A stretch of 64,000 nucleotides of DNA from Aradus depressus (taxonomy: Eukaryota; Arthropoda; Insecta; Hemiptera; Aradidae), in NCBI GenBank assembly GCA_963662175.1, contig OY759215.1, forward strand, positions 7,119,079-7,183,078, in the 5' to 3' direction. A program made the translations under genes and the position numbers. The notes beneath the pieces are model-generated. The model was not told the DNA's origin, made no database searches, and saw only the letters and a list, made by a program, of their open reading frames with translations. This document shows, piece by piece, positions 9,501 to 17,701 of the stretch (the first letter of the stretch is position 1; each line of letters opens with the position of its first letter).

Positions 9501-11150
9501 CCCTGAACACGCCATCCTTCGGATGGGACGTTAAGTGATGGTCCCGAGCCTGTATGATGTCACATATTCATTAAAGACCCTTACCATAGGTGAATAAACT
9601 TGGATAGACAAAATTTAAGATTCCCACTGTAGAGTCGGGCTCATCTCCACCAGAGAGACGAAAGAGCGCTCAGGTAGTAGGCCTGGGCATGAGTCACAAT
9701 AACTATTTAACTATATCCATCTAATAAAAATGTTATATCTTTGAAGAATTTAAGATTGATCGAAGTTAAGAAAAGTGTTTTCTTGTACATTTCATAAAGA
9801 AAACATGAAATTACAGACACAATAGCGTTAGTATAAATGTTTATTTTCTGTGTTCAATAATTCAAAGTTAGTTCTGTTGCGTCTTGTATAATATTTATTA
9901 TCGAATCAATAAAAGACTCTAGTTCATTTATAACAAATAAGATAGGTTGAAACTCCATTTTTTATGGCAGTTTTTTAATAATAAAAAGCTTCGCAATTAT
10001 ATAAAGTGACCCAGGAATAATTACAGGAACAGGTCCAAATTAAAAGATGGCTTCCAATATGCTTTCTTACAAAGTTGCTACAAAAATAGTTATAACAACA
10101 AATGTTACTTCCCCAGGTAAACTGTAGGGAAAGTTAGGTAATCGAATGAAAATTGGATTTTGAGATTTCGCACAAAATTCAGGGTTACGATCCCCTACTT
10201 CAGAAATTAAAAAAATGTCAATGGACACTCCTGATGTAAGATGTGACTATATGGTTATTCTTTGGGAATTAATGTGAAAGTTACTTTTTTTTTTTACATC
10301 TGAAGTCGAGGATCGGAATCATGCGACATCTCGAGATCGAATTTTCTGCCGTTTACAGTACGTTTAACTAGGGGGTGTAAAACATATTTTTTTATTGTTT
10401 TTACCTTTTCAGGTGAATTCAGAACTCCATAAAGTTTTCATTCAAATCTGACTAAGGGGAAGGAGGTCTTATTTTTTTAATGCCTTATGAACTTTGCGCA
10501 GTTTCTAAGTTAAGGAAGGCGGACATATTGTGGAAAATTTGTTCATTTTCTTTATTTTGTTTTAATTTTAATGTATGCCTTTTTTATTACATATTTTAAA
10601 GACCGGACATTGCTCACACACATTTAAATAATTTTGTTAGAATTAAGTATTTTCATCTTTCGTGATTTTATTTTAACAATTTTTATAAAATATAAAAAAT
10701 ATTTTACACCGAAAAGTTATTTAGTTGTGCAGCCACAGGGATTTTCAAGTGGAAATGCCAACCCTCTAACCTGATATATAAGAAGTGGTCGGGCCATGGT
10801 GGCCGTGTGGGCTAGAGTATAGGGCTTTGGTCGCATGGTCTCACCATGGTTTGAGGGTTCGAATCCCGTCTTCGGAGTGAGTTTTAACTCTACTTTAACT
10901 AATATGCAACGTACATAAGGCCAATATATATCAAAATACAACATGGCTGGGTTGGTGCTCTATTTATTCCCCTACCAATCGATTTTCTATTACCTATAGA
11001 TAGTTCTTGATTTTAAATAATAGTTGAATGTTTTTTTTGTTTTTCAGAAATTTGATTAACTCTCTACCTTTCATCACGGAGGACATTAAGATCGGCGAAA
11101 ATATGGCCAGACCCGATGTCCAAGAAGTGTCAGCAGTTTTAAACGTCTAA
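394..11150 (+). CDS. Malate dehydrogenase-like protein, 3' six exons (5' end off window)
   Basis: Joined exons 394-531, 1452-1637, 4416-4616, 5424-5553, 8492-8642 and 11048-11150 keep one frame and give about 302 residues. They match mitochondrial-type malate dehydrogenase from just after the first Rossmann strand to the C-terminus. Visible family landmarks are GVALDISHINTR, TDLVVVLGGEPG, SDLFHRNAS, RLFGVLALDEMRART, the GG...LVPV strand and a final amphipathic helix. All introns have GT-AG ends with compatible phases. Active MDH oxidises malate with NAD+, but here the substrate-loop arginines (R-K-P-G-M-T-R in the family) are E-P-G-L-P-G-D, the NPV asparagine is S-P-L, and the catalytic His of GGHAG is Ala (GGATS). 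The Asp and Arg of LDxxR remain. The N-terminal NAD-binding glycine motif must lie left of position 1. It is best read as a diverged, probably non-catalytic paralogue of MDH2. A recent pseudogene is less likely because there is no frameshift or stop in ~300 codons. Confidence 0.85.
1369..1392 (+). repeat. Poly-C tract (24 C)
   Basis: An uninterrupted run of 24 cytosines lies 59 bases before exon 1452-1637 of the MDH-like gene, within the region where a branch point and polypyrimidine tract are expected. Open frames across it give poly-proline or poly-glycine and are artefacts. Confidence 0.95.
1452..1637 (+). CDS. MDH-like exon B (substrate loop)
   Basis: Acceptor CCCAAACAG, donor GAG|GTAACT. 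It holds 62 codons in phase 0. TDLVVVLGGEPGLPGDSSSD covers the mobile substrate loop, where enzymes of this family carry two arginines and this protein carries none. The family's NPVNSTV segment, whose Asn helps hold the substrate, appears as SPLTSCV. FHRNASHMRQMM matches the helix after the loop. Confidence 0.85.
1685..2034 (+). repeat. tRNA-derived SINE, family 1, full-length copy
   Basis: Best copy of the dominant SINE. The tRNA-like head has A box GGTAGCTCAGTGGTATG and B box GTTCGAAACCC, then a body containing CTTTCGGATGGGACGTTAAG, GGTCCCGAGCCTGTA and CGTTAAAGACCCC. A second conserved block follows (GTCGGGCTCATGTCCACCAG, AAGAGCGCTCTGGTAGTAGG), then GGGCATGAGTCA and a tail AACCTAACCTAACC. 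It is flanked by a 9-bp target duplication, TCTATCACT (1676-1684 and 2035-2043). It lies in intron B-C of the MDH-like gene. Confidence 0.93.
2123..2512 (+). mobile_element. Non-coding 'GAATCACCGGC' element, near-complete copy
   Basis: Starts with GTCGATGAATCACCGGC followed by GTACTTCTCCAG, and ends with TTCCTGGGGAAGTATAAAG. The two ends therefore carry a short inverted GTACTTCCCCAG motif. The interior has the words shared by all copies: ATTCATTACAT, TTTGGTCGATTTGGCTGAAA and CATTTTCGGAAACAGCGG. There is no coding capacity. The class is unknown; I treat it as a non-autonomous transposon family because about sixteen copies occur here in both orientations. Confidence 0.65.
2781..2807 (+). repeat. 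Poly-G tract (27 G)
   Basis: An uninterrupted run of 27 guanines in intron B-C of the MDH-like gene. With the poly-C tract at 1369-1392 it places two long opposite homopolymers 1.4 kb apart in the same transcript. Confidence 0.95.
3268..3315. repeat. Short hairpin
   Basis: ATTATCACCCAAAATCT pairs with AGATTTTGGGTTTGATAAT across a 12-base loop, with a two-base bulge. It is a possible end of a small MITE or a chance palindrome in an intron. Confidence 0.45.
3541..3626 (+). mobile_element. 'GAATCACCGGC' element, 5' fragment
   Basis: GCGAATTAATCAAATAAG, TTTTCGCT, then ACCGATTTGGTTGAAATTCA match the beginning of the family element. It is cut on the right by the MITE at 3631-4017. Confidence 0.5.
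3631..4017. mobile_element. 387-bp MITE with ~30-bp terminal inverted repeats
   Basis: The left end TTGAGGAGTTTGGAGCC... GCGGACCAAC is the reverse complement of the right end GTTGGTCCGCT...GGCTCCAAACTCCTCAA with about two mismatches over ~32 bp. It is flanked by TTAA (3627-3630) and TTAG (4018-4021), so a TTAA-type duplication with one change is possible. The interior has no convincing coding sequence. The superfamily is not decided. Confidence 0.65.
4021..4257 (-). repeat. SINE family 1, diverged copy
   Basis: On the plus strand it reads from the 3' domain (GTGACTCATGCCCGG, TCATATCGCC, GTGGACATGAGCCCGACT) to the tRNA head (GGCTTCGAACC, AGCGATCTTGAG, TAGCGCC). It is internally rearranged around the Nin-DC-like segment. 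It directly abuts the MITE at 3631-4017. Confidence 0.75.
4416..4616 (+). CDS. MDH-like exon C (catalytic site lost)
   Basis: Acceptor CTGTTAACAG at 4415 keeps alignment length with the family better than the alternative CTTCAG at 4421. Donor AAG|GTGAGT. It holds 67 codons. RLFGVLALDEMRART retains the Asp and Arg of the LDxxRA motif. In the next strand the family's GGHAGxTILPL is GGATSETLVPV, so the catalytic His is replaced by Ala. Confidence 0.85.
5018..5335 (-). repeat. SINE family 1, full-length copy with TTAGG tail
   Basis: Complete minus-strand copy from the tail (plus-strand GTTAGGTTAGGTTTTATGAC) to the tRNA head (GGGTTTCGAACCC, CCACTGAGCTACCGGCGCC). Flanked by an 11-bp target duplication, TCCTGTTATTA, at 5007-5017 and 5336-5346. 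It lies in intron C-D of the MDH-like gene. Confidence 0.93.
5424..5553 (+). CDS. MDH-like exon D
   Basis: Acceptor TTTTTTTAG, donor AAAG|GTGTTT, exit phase 1. EDNNDLTYLLRGMTEEVRKN corresponds to the long helix of MDH2 with xxL(T)xR(I)xxxGxEVVxAK. YGLGPYWSSGHAAAGFVRAL replaces the AGAGSATLSMAYAGARF strand-helix. Confidence 0.8.
6738..6957 (-). repeat. SINE family 1, diverged copy
   Basis: Plus-strand order: ATGCCCTGCTTTAACT, GGAGGTCATATTGCCTACTA, CCAGAGCGCTCTG, TCTCGGGACCGCCA, TTTAACGTCCCTCCGAAAG, TTTACCTCCCA and GGTTTCGAACTCG (B box). The tRNA A-box end is missing. Confidence 0.75.
7037..7192 (+). repeat. SINE family 1, internally deleted copy
   Basis: Begins GACGCCAGTAGCTCAGTTG (A box), then jumps directly to ACAACATTTAGGATTCCC and the 3' domain (GTCGGGCGCATGTCCACC, AGAGCGCTCTGGTAGTAGG, AAAGCCCGGGCATGAGTC). 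The B box and the central Nin-DC-like segment are deleted. Confidence 0.75.
7418..7485 (+). mobile_element. 'GAATCACCGGC' element, 3' end fragment
   Basis: AAAATTCAACATCGA followed by CGGTTACATAAC and CCCCTATACTACG matches the 3' end of the family element. Nothing else of the element is recognisable nearby. Confidence 0.4.
8492..8642 (+). CDS. MDH-like exon E
   Basis: Acceptor TCTATTTAG, entry phase 1, exit phase 2, donor GAG|GTAATA. It encodes GLVTGRETEVSAVVRTSCLF... RIGRDGIVGTSGIPVLCHTE. This corresponds to the family's G(E)xGVVECxFVxS...ETECxYFxTPLxLGKNGIEKNLGIG segment. The order and length agree but identity is low. Confidence 0.8.
9467..9705 (+). repeat. SINE family 1, 5'-truncated copy
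   Basis: Starts in the body (CTCTGGGAGGCGAAAA), then CCATCCTTCGGATGGGACG, TTAAGTGATGGTCCCGAGCC, GAGTCGGGCTCATCTCCACC, GCTCAGGTAGTAGG and GGGCATGAGTCACAATAAC. The tRNA head is absent. It lies in intron E-F of the MDH-like gene. Confidence 0.8.
10503..10545 (+). repeat. Fragment of the 'GCGGACATATTGTGG' repeat
   Basis: TTTCTAAGTTAAGGAAGGCG followed by GACATATTGTGGAAAA. The same words occur at 12613-12690 (+), at the edge of the hairpin element (17580-17618, -) and at about 61630 (-). It is probably the constant end of the hairpin/Penelope-like family described at 17369-17618. Confidence 0.5.
10783..10890 (+). repeat. tRNA-derived SINE, family 2
   Basis: GGGCCATGGTGGCCGTGTGG, GCTAGAG, then GGTCGCATGGTCTCACCATG and GGTTCGAATCCCG. 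It is the second copy of the family at 1-112. It lies in intron E-F of the MDH-like gene. Confidence 0.65.
11048..11150 (+). CDS. MDH-like exon F (C-terminus and stop)
   Basis: Acceptor TTTGTTTTTCAG, entry phase 2. It encodes (R)NLINSLPFITEDIKIGENM... VSAVLNV and TAA at 11148-11150. This matches the terminal helix (E-K-M-I...A-I-P-E-L-K-K-N-I-x-K-G-E-x-F) of MDH2 in position and length. Candidate poly(A) signals follow, for example TTAATAAATG near 11310. Confidence 0.85.
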
Positions 11151-11687
11151 TTCAATAACATACTTGAACAAAATACATGTACATAAGTGAAATATTATGT
11201 TTATGATCAGTGTCATGTGTATATTTAAATGAAGAAAAAAAAATATATATATTTAATTATAAATTATTGTAGATATTGTCACCAACTTACAATTTCTGAG
11301 TCTTTTGACTTAATAAATGATCCACACTATGGTGAGTAATTCTTTATGCACTATTTTTTAATAGTATTCACCTAAAGAGAGCAAAAAACACACAACTGTT
11401 TTTCTCCATTCTTATATAACTAACAAAAATTTTGAACAATAGTTCAAAAGACACAAGAGTACCTACATTTTAAAAACCAATTACTGGAAATCTGGCTCAA
11501 ATTAACACTGAAAGCAACAATTTACATCTCTGACTCATCCAATCTCTCTTTACCGGATATATATAGGATTTCTAAAATCTAGGAAATTCTATAAATCGTC
11601 ATTGGCCAGATTTAAACCGAACATGAGCTGTCTAGAAGGTCTTTTGTGGTAAGTTGGTCTAAAACAATCTTTTAGATGAATGATACT

Positions 11688-11775
11688 TAACATTTTTGTG
11701 CAGAGATATTGTGAAACACTTAATAAAAAGTTAAGAAAAAACGTACGTTTTAAAAAAAAATATTGTCTATTTCAC
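11688..11775 (+). repeat. Arm of the hairpin-element family
   Basis: ACTTAACATTTTTGTGCAGA, GATATTGTGAAACACTTAAT and AAACGTACGTTTTAAAAAAA match the reverse complement of 61985-62075, which flanks the hairpin element at 61813-62024. Here only one arm is present. Confidence 0.55.
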
Positions 11776-11949
11776 AAAAATTGTATTCGAGCTATTTTTT
11801 GACCAAGTTCTAGAACATCTTATAGATATGTCTAACCTCCATGTAAACAAAAAAGATCACTATTGTTCTGACCTCATCTCTGACGAATTAGGATATTTCC
11901 TAGAAATTTTAATTCTTTCGAGTTATCTAACTGTTCGAAGACCTATAAT

Positions 11950-12330
11950 TCTTACATCAGCATAACAATGAGACGCAACCGATTTGAGACAATAAAGAAA
12001 AATGTTTCCATTGTGCTGATAACACTAATTTTTTGTCGGAATATATTTGCAAAGTTATCGCCTTTGATAAATCTCCTGAACGAAGGCTTTTTGAAACACG
12101 CACAACTAGGGGCACAATTATCGATTAATGAGATCATGGTTATCTTACTACAGTCAACGTGGAACAATGAAATTCTTGAAAGGTAAGCCCATATGCCTCG
12201 GGTTCAAGATTTGGTGTATTATCAGGAGATAAATAGTGCAAACCTATTTGCGGAAATACAGGAAACCACAATCAAGAGGAGAGAGTCCGAAGACGTCAAA
12301 GGAATTGCTGAAGAGAACTTTGGATATTGT
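11950..12330 (+). pseudogene. piggyBac-type transposase relic
   Basis: The frame MRRNRFETIKKNV... NIFAKLSPLINLLNEGFLK... GAQLSINEIMV resembles the central part of piggyBac (DDE_Tnp_1_7) transposases, namely the M-R-x-R-F-x-x-I start, the K-x-x-P-L-I-x-x-L-N block and the S-I-D-E catalytic-Asp block. Here the block reads S-I-N-E, so the Asp is lost. After a frameshift near 12181 the text continues KPICLGFKIWCII, equal to the K-P-x-x-x-G-F-K-x-W block. It is dead and has no flanking TTAA or terminal repeats that I can pair. Confidence 0.75.
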
Positions 12331-12349
12331 ACGGTTTGATTTAAAAGAT

Positions 12350-12522
12350 CAATGGGCTATTTCAGGAAAATGTGTTCTGCGTTGAAACAAATTCAAGAAA
12401 GGCTTATGATAAATGTAAAGTTATACCACATGAAAAATAATAATTAGTGAAGCTGCATTGGTTATTTCAGAAACTATCCTTAAATAAATGTCGCATGTGT
12501 CATTTCTGAAATAGCCCATTCA
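12350..12522. mobile_element. Possible ~170-bp MITE with 16-bp inverted ends
   Basis: ATGGGCTATTTCAGGAAA near 12352 pairs with TTTCTGAAATAGCCCAT ending near 12520. A third partial copy (GGTTATTTCAGAAAC) lies inside. There is no clear target duplication. It directly follows the piggyBac relic. Confidence 0.4.
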
Positions 12523-12612
12523 GTCATAAAATACTTTCATCATGAATCATTTCGTAATAATTAATTTCAAATTACTTTTAAAAGTCTTAATTTGTTCTGA
12601 TAATTATAAATA

Positions 12613-12690
12613 GCTTCTAAGTTGAGGAACGCGGACATCTTGTGGAATTTGAAATAAATAAATAAATAAAACAAACTTATTTAATTATAA
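12613..12690 (+). repeat. 'GCGGACATCTTGTGG' repeat with AATAAA tail
   Basis: CTTCTAAGTTGAGGAACGCG, GACATCTTGTGGAA, then AAATAAATAAATAAATAAAA and CAAACTTATTT. This is the same order as the outer part of the hairpin element at 17369-17618 read on the minus strand. Confidence 0.55.
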
Positions 12691-12814
12691 ATAGTGTGAA
12701 TACATTTTTTACTAAATATATCATCACTTCTTACAAAAAATACTTCTGATGTCTCTATAATCTGAACGACCCCATTGTCATCCGGTGTTCGCAGCAGCAT
12801 TCTGTCGTATATAT

Positions 12815-13405
12815 AATTTCCCCAGATATACGAAGTATATGGGAAGTTGTGTAATCGGTCAAAAATTCGATGCGGAGTTTTAAACGGAATTTCCAACCTC
12901 TAGATTCCAAAAATGAAAAACAAAAATTCTGTCTATGTGTGTGAACACGATAACTCCCGATAGAATGATTGTATCGATACTATTTTTTTTTTATATTTAT
13001 CCAGAAACCTCTAAAGACGACACCTATTTTTCAGCCAAATAGACTAAAGGGTAGGGGGGATTAGGGGGAGGCTTAACACAAAAACTGTTATTAACTGCCG
13101 TTGTAATGAAAGTATCAACATGAAATTTTATATTTAAATTAAAAACTACATAAGGATGGCACTTATTAATTTTCTGCGAAATGTGTCGAAGGGAGGGGAT
13201 TCATGGTTGAGGGCTCACTCAAAAACCCTAATAACTACCGATGTATTGAATTTATCGACACAAAATTTAGTATGAGGATTCAGAGGTTCCTACGTAAGTC
13301 AACTATTAGCTCAAGCGGTCGACTGGTTCTGGAGGGGGAGCGAAAAGTTAATTGATTAAATCGTTCTGGGGAAGTACCCTGCCGGTGATTCACCAACGAC
13401 TTGTT
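12815..13405 (-). mobile_element. 'GAATCACCGGC' element, near-complete copy
   Basis: On the plus strand it runs from the element's 3' end (TTTCCCCAGATATACGAAG, GGAAGTTGTGTAATCGGTC) through GATAACTCCCGATAGAATG and GAAAAGTTAATTGATTAAAT to CTGGGGAAGTACCCTGCC and GGTGATTCACCAACGAC. The internal unit GATGTATTGAATTTATCGAC is present twice in diverged form. Confidence 0.65.
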
Positions 13406-13847
13406 TTGTAATAAATGTTAAAAAAGTTCTTTGTTTTCAATCTTTTACTTGCATTATCGTTTATGAATTATTAGAAGAGGTTGCCAAAACTTCAAACTTT
13501 ATAACGCACTTGTTAATACATATTTCCAAAGGTTCCCGATAAACACAATGTGTTCCATTAGAAGTTGTCAGGTTCCACCCACTAAGCCGAAAGCCTTTCT
13601 CAAAGTGGCTACAGACAACACTCAGCCCTCTTCCATTAACTACAGTTTGGAGTACATATACCTTATAATAAAGTACATACCTATATATATTTTAGATAAG
13701 TAAACGACTTAGTGAACTTTTTTACACTTTTATTCTGCAACCTTGTTAGTGGCGGATAAATGGGGATAATGGCTTATATTTCTCTTCTTTCTAAGAGTAG
13801 GTATAAGAAAAAAAGTCTATAATGTACTTGTAGTTAGTTACTGTAAC

Positions 13848-13899
13848 TCATGCCCGGGCTTTAACAAAGAGGGCATATCACCTACTACCAGAGCGCTTG
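13848..13899 (-). repeat. SINE family 1, 3' end fragment
   Basis: TAACTCATGCCCGGGCTTT, GGGCATATCACCTACTA and CCAGAGCGC match the 3' domain of the SINE in reverse. Nothing upstream in the SINE is present. Confidence 0.7.
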
Positions 13900-13904
13900 T
13901 AATC

Positions 13905-14225
13905 AACTATGGTTTCACTCTTCCTCTAAGCCCTTTTTCTCTTAGGCCAATTTGGTTGAAAATGGCTTGTTTAAAATGTTTTGCCTGTATAATCATTAAA
14001 TCGGCAATTAGAATTTTTAAATTGTGTTCTTCCAAATTGGCTGAAAATAAATAAGTTTCATCCTTAAGGGGTTTATGATTCACTTACAAAAATTTCGTGT
14101 CTATATATTCATTCTATCGGCAGTTATCGTGTTCATAAACTAGCAGATAGACAGACATTTTTTTTTTTTTCTTTTTTGGATTTAGGGGGCGAAAAACATT
14201 TTGGTGAAAACTCAATATATTTATG
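13905..14225 (+). mobile_element. 'GAATCACCGGC' element, partial copy
   Basis: TTTCACTCTTCCTCTAAGCC, CCAATTTGGTTGAAAATGG, TATATATTCATTCTATCGGC and AGTTATCGTGTTCATAAAC, then a T-rich block and GATTTAGGGGGCGAAAAAC. It lacks both terminal palindromes. Confidence 0.5.
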
Positions 14226-14634
14226 ATTGTATTTAACTCGTATGAATATGTTGACAAAAAATGAGAAAAGACATAATTATAAGAATCTCCCCCCTCATTA
14301 TTTCACAAAAATAACTTTATGTATTTGAGCCTCTTCCGCTGCCCGGTGATGTGAACATTCCCGGAAATTACGATTTTCCTTAATGTTTTTCATTTTAAAA
14401 TAAGAGGACTAAATTAAAGAAAGATTACCGTTGTCCTAGAGGGGATGATGTTTCCTCCCTAATTAGCATATAAGGACCTTAAACCGAATACAAATTGTAT
14501 ATATTTAACATAGCAGTAATGTAGTTGTCTTTTGGTAATATTTAACCTTTGAGCTACTAAAAGCTTGGAAAAATATATGTGATCTGGATGTGGCCGAAAA
14601 AAATATGTAAGTCGTTGTTATGCGATACAATTTA

Positions 14635-16822
14635 ACAACAACACACTTTATTTGGACCAGAACATCTTGGTTCTTCACACAAAGTATAAAATGGAAAATA
14701 TAAAATGAAATTAATTAATAATAATGTCTTGGTATAATCTTGGTTTGAGCCTTCTGTGGAGAGTAGGCTGGCCAAGATTGTAGTGGGCTGCTCCAGAACA
14801 CAGACCTAGTCTTCCGTGGTAGTTATCTACTAAGGACCTTAAATAGGCTGCGACCCGAGGAGTTGGCTGTTTCGGATAAACCATGGTGCATTCAGAGACA
14901 CACGAAGAATTTTGTTCTGAAATGTTTGTAGTCGTGTTGTGAGTGAAGGACTGGCGCCATGCCATATTGGACAGGCGTATGTTAACAATGGGAGAAGTAA
15001 CGCTTTGTACAGGAGCAGTGTGCAAGAGTGTTTGAGGGGTGTGTTGCGGTTAATGAGTGGATAGAGATGTTTTAAACGGGTGTATGCTTGTGTAAGTTTT
15101 GTGTTGATGTGAAGTTTCCATGTGAGCCGTGTGTCTAAGAATACACCAAGGTACCGGACAGCCTGATCTTTAGGGTTCCATGGAATGGGAAGTCCGTCAA
15201 CCCGCAGCCTACTCTGGTCCTCTGTAAAAAATCGGCGAAGGGCAAAAATCTTCGCTTCTGTTTTACTGGCGTTCAACTGAAGCTTCCATCGAGCGAACCA
15301 GCTGGAGACGTGGTTGAGAGAAGTTTGTAACATGTCAACTGCTGTCTGGAGGTCTTCATGTTGACACATAAGTAGTGTGTCGTCTGCGTATAGTGCTAGA
15401 GTGGTATTACATGGCTCGGGGATGTCGCAGCAGTATAAGCTGAAGAGGAGGGGACTGAGGATAGCTCCCTGTGGCACTCCCGTCAGAATACTACGCTTGG
15501 AGCTGAGGATGTTGTTGACCCGCACTTGAAACGTCCTGTTCTCCAAAAAGGAATCAACAATCTTTTCCAAGTACTGTGGAGCCCATGTCTTCCTCAGCTT
15601 ATAGCGGAGACCTTCATGCCACACCGAGTCGAACGCGGAAGCTACATCTAAAAAGACAGAGGTTGTATATTTCTTCTGTTCGAAACCATTCACAATCTTT
15701 TCCGAGACCCTCTGTAGCTGGTGCACAGATGAATGATTATGTTTGAAACCAAACTGGTGAGCTGGAACAATTCTTGCGCTTTCCAGGTGAGAACCCAGTC
15801 TTCTCAATATTAGTCGTTCGAAGATCTTCGACAACGAGTTCAGAAGGCTTATAGGCCGATAGCTGTCCGGCTCTTGCTTGGGCATACCATGTTTATGGAA
15901 GACGATTACAACCGCGTTTTTCCAATTTCGAGGAAAATAGCTGCATCGCAGGCATGCGTTGAACAGACCGGTTAGAAAGGCTATACTCTTGGGTGGCAGC
16001 TTCTTCAGCACTATGTTCGGAATGAGATCCTCACCGGGGGCCTTGTTGTTTGCTAAGTTTGTTATTAATGTTGTGATTTCTGAGGGAGTGGTGAACTTGA
16101 TGAAATTTTCAACAGTTTGTGTCGGTATGGATAGATATGTGTATACTGTGGTGTTCATGTCTTTGTTAGCAGTGTCGTGTGTGCGGTACTTTTGTTCGAG
16201 GTGTGTTGCCAGGATTTCGCATTTGTCTTCGTCGCTCGTCACTGTGTGATGTCCGTCTGTCAGTGGGGGCAAGGATGTGTTTTGTCTCAAAATTCGTCGG
16301 GTTTCTTTCCAGAGACTACTATCGCCGGGGGTCATGTCGGTCAAGTAAGCCCTGTACTTACAAATTCTGTGGTTGTCGAGCTCCCATCTCACCCGTCGGG
16401 TCAAGCGATTGAGGTCTGTTTTATCTACATCACTTCTTGTTCTTTGCCAGCGTTTGCGAGCCGTGTTTTTTTCGTGAATTAGTGCTAGGATTTGAGTGGG
16501 AATGGAGTCATGTATATGTGGTCGTCTGTCTTTGAAGTGGTGATATGTAGCATTGTGAACAGATGTGTAAACAGTTTGTGTGAATGTCTGTATTGCCCAG
16601 TCTATGTCGTCTGTGTGATTGTAGTAGATTGGAATTTCAAGAGTTTGATCCATTTCCCATTGAAAAGTTTTCCAATCAATTTTTCCTGTTATAAGTCGTG
16701 GAAGCGGTTCGGTGTAGTGTTTGTGTGCTGTGAATGTGTTAAGGACGGGGACGTGGTCTGAATCGAGTTCTGTTAGTGTCTCATGATATATTGGGAAGTT
16801 CTGTTAGAGTCTCATGATATAT
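14635..16822 (-). mobile_element. 5'-truncated Jockey-clade LINE with 12-bp target duplication
   Basis: A 2.2-kb insertion flanked by CGATACAATTTA at 14623-14634 and 16823-16834. The minus strand carries the end of the endonuclease, a full reverse transcriptase and a short 3' UTR with AAATAAAG, ending in GTGTGTTGTTGTT. It is truncated at its 5' side, as expected from target-primed reverse transcription. A 30-bp direct repeat at 16780-16820 (GTTCTGTTAG-GTCTCATGATA) sits at the truncated end. Confidence 0.85.
14711..16812 (-). pseudogene. Jockey-clade LINE ORF2: endonuclease end plus reverse transcriptase
   Basis: One open frame from near 16812 to 14839 on the minus strand starts inside the apurinic-type endonuclease (TELDSDHVPVLNTF contains its final S-D-H motif). 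It covers the reverse transcriptase: NNKAPGEDLIPNIVLKKL, SYRPISLLNSLSKIFERLI, SVFLDVASAFDSVWHEGL, GVPQGAILSPLLFSLY and the catalytic LALYADDTLLM. Thumb motifs follow (NASKTEAKIF, VRYLGVFLDTRLTWK, LLLPLLTYACPIW). A one-base shift near 14850 moves the last ~45 residues (AAYLRSLVDNYHG... RRLKPRLYQDII) into another frame. A methionine at 16653 begins the longest ATG-initiated part, but homology continues upstream. The enzyme core looks undamaged; the element is dead because of the truncation and the shift. Confidence 0.9.
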
Positions 16823-16853
16823 CGATACAATTTAAAACATTACTTTGAAATAT

Positions 16854-17150
16854 TTACATGGGTTCGAAACCCGAACGAGGCCTTTAGTTTATTTTATCTG
16901 GGAGGTAAAATAAACTTAAGCACGCCGTCTTTCGGATGGGACGTTAAGCGATGGTCCCGAGCCTGTACGATGTCAGGTACTCGTTAAAGACCCCTGCCCT
17001 AGATGAATACAAATTTAGGATAGGCAAAATTTAGGACTCCAACAATAGAGTCGGGCTCATGTCCACCAGAGTGACGAAAGAGCGCTCTGGTAGTAGGCGA
17101 TATGACCTCGTAGTTAAAGCCCGGACATGAGTCATAAAACCTAACCTAAC
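16854..17150 (+). repeat. SINE family 1, 5'-truncated copy with telomere-like tail
   Basis: Starts within the tRNA B box (GGGTTCGAAACCCGAACGAG) and ends AACCTAACCTAACC. Flanked by an 11-bp duplication CTTTGAAATAT at 16843-16853 and 17151-17161. It is inserted 20 bp beside the Jockey LINE, in the same host repeat. The truncation supports LINE-driven retrotransposition. Confidence 0.9.
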
Positions 17151-17368
17151 CTTTGAAATATACGGAAATCTATTTTACATTCTTTGAGGCGCTATAACTT
17201 TTCTCGAATTTGACCCCTAACTGAAAACTGAGGCGATTGGAATTCTATAAGGAATATTTTTGGTACGAAACAATTTTTCGATCATTTTCGGGAAAGCCAA
17301 GGGAAAAGGGTTCTCGGTATGTACTCGCAACTCGAAAACCGGACAACCTACGAAACATATAAGTATTT

Positions 17369-17618
17369 AAATGAATAAAACAAACTTATTTTTTGAAATA
17401 TTGTCTATTCCACTAAAGATATATATACATATAACTACCGGTTTCAGCTTTATACCATTATCAGGTCTAGTTATGAACTGAGTAGATGGTATAAAGCCGA
17501 AACCGGTAGTTATATGTATATATATCTTTAGTGGAATAGACAATATTTCAAAAAATAAGTTTGTTTTATTCATTTATTACAAGTTTCCACAATATGTCCG
17601 CATTCCTCAACTTAGAAG
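17369..17618 (-). mobile_element. 250-bp hairpin insertion with 12-bp target duplication
   Basis: Arms 17370-17458 and 17486-17574 (89 bp each) are inverted repeats with a single mismatch, separated by a 27-bp loop. A 44-bp tail (17575-17618) carries the CGGACATATTGTGGAAAC word in reverse. The whole is flanked by ATATAAGTATTT at 17357-17368 and 17619-17630. Read on the minus strand, the arm contains CTGATAATGGTATAAAGC then GAAACCGG, a layout like the conserved core (CTGANGA, stem, GAAA) of hammerhead ribozymes found in Penelope-like elements. Autonomous coding is absent. Confidence 0.75.
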
Positions 17619-17701
17619 ATATAAGTATTTCACATAAGTGCTTTTCAGTTGTCTTTACAACTTTAATTTGAAAATATTTTTGATTACCTCATAAATATCT
17701 T

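Noticed and set aside
10717..10944. 75-residue minus-strand protein
   Set aside because: Antisense of SINE family 2; the text GFEPSNHGETMRPKPYTLAHTA is the reversed tRNA-like head.
13546..13660. Possible coding piece (CCACCCACTAAGCCGAAAG region)
   Set aside because: Slightly GC-richer than the flanks, but no frame or family stands out on either strand.
15959..16761. Plus-strand open frames opposite the Jockey LINE
   Set aside because: Shadows of the reverse-transcriptase frame; Cys/Val-rich text typical of antisense translation.
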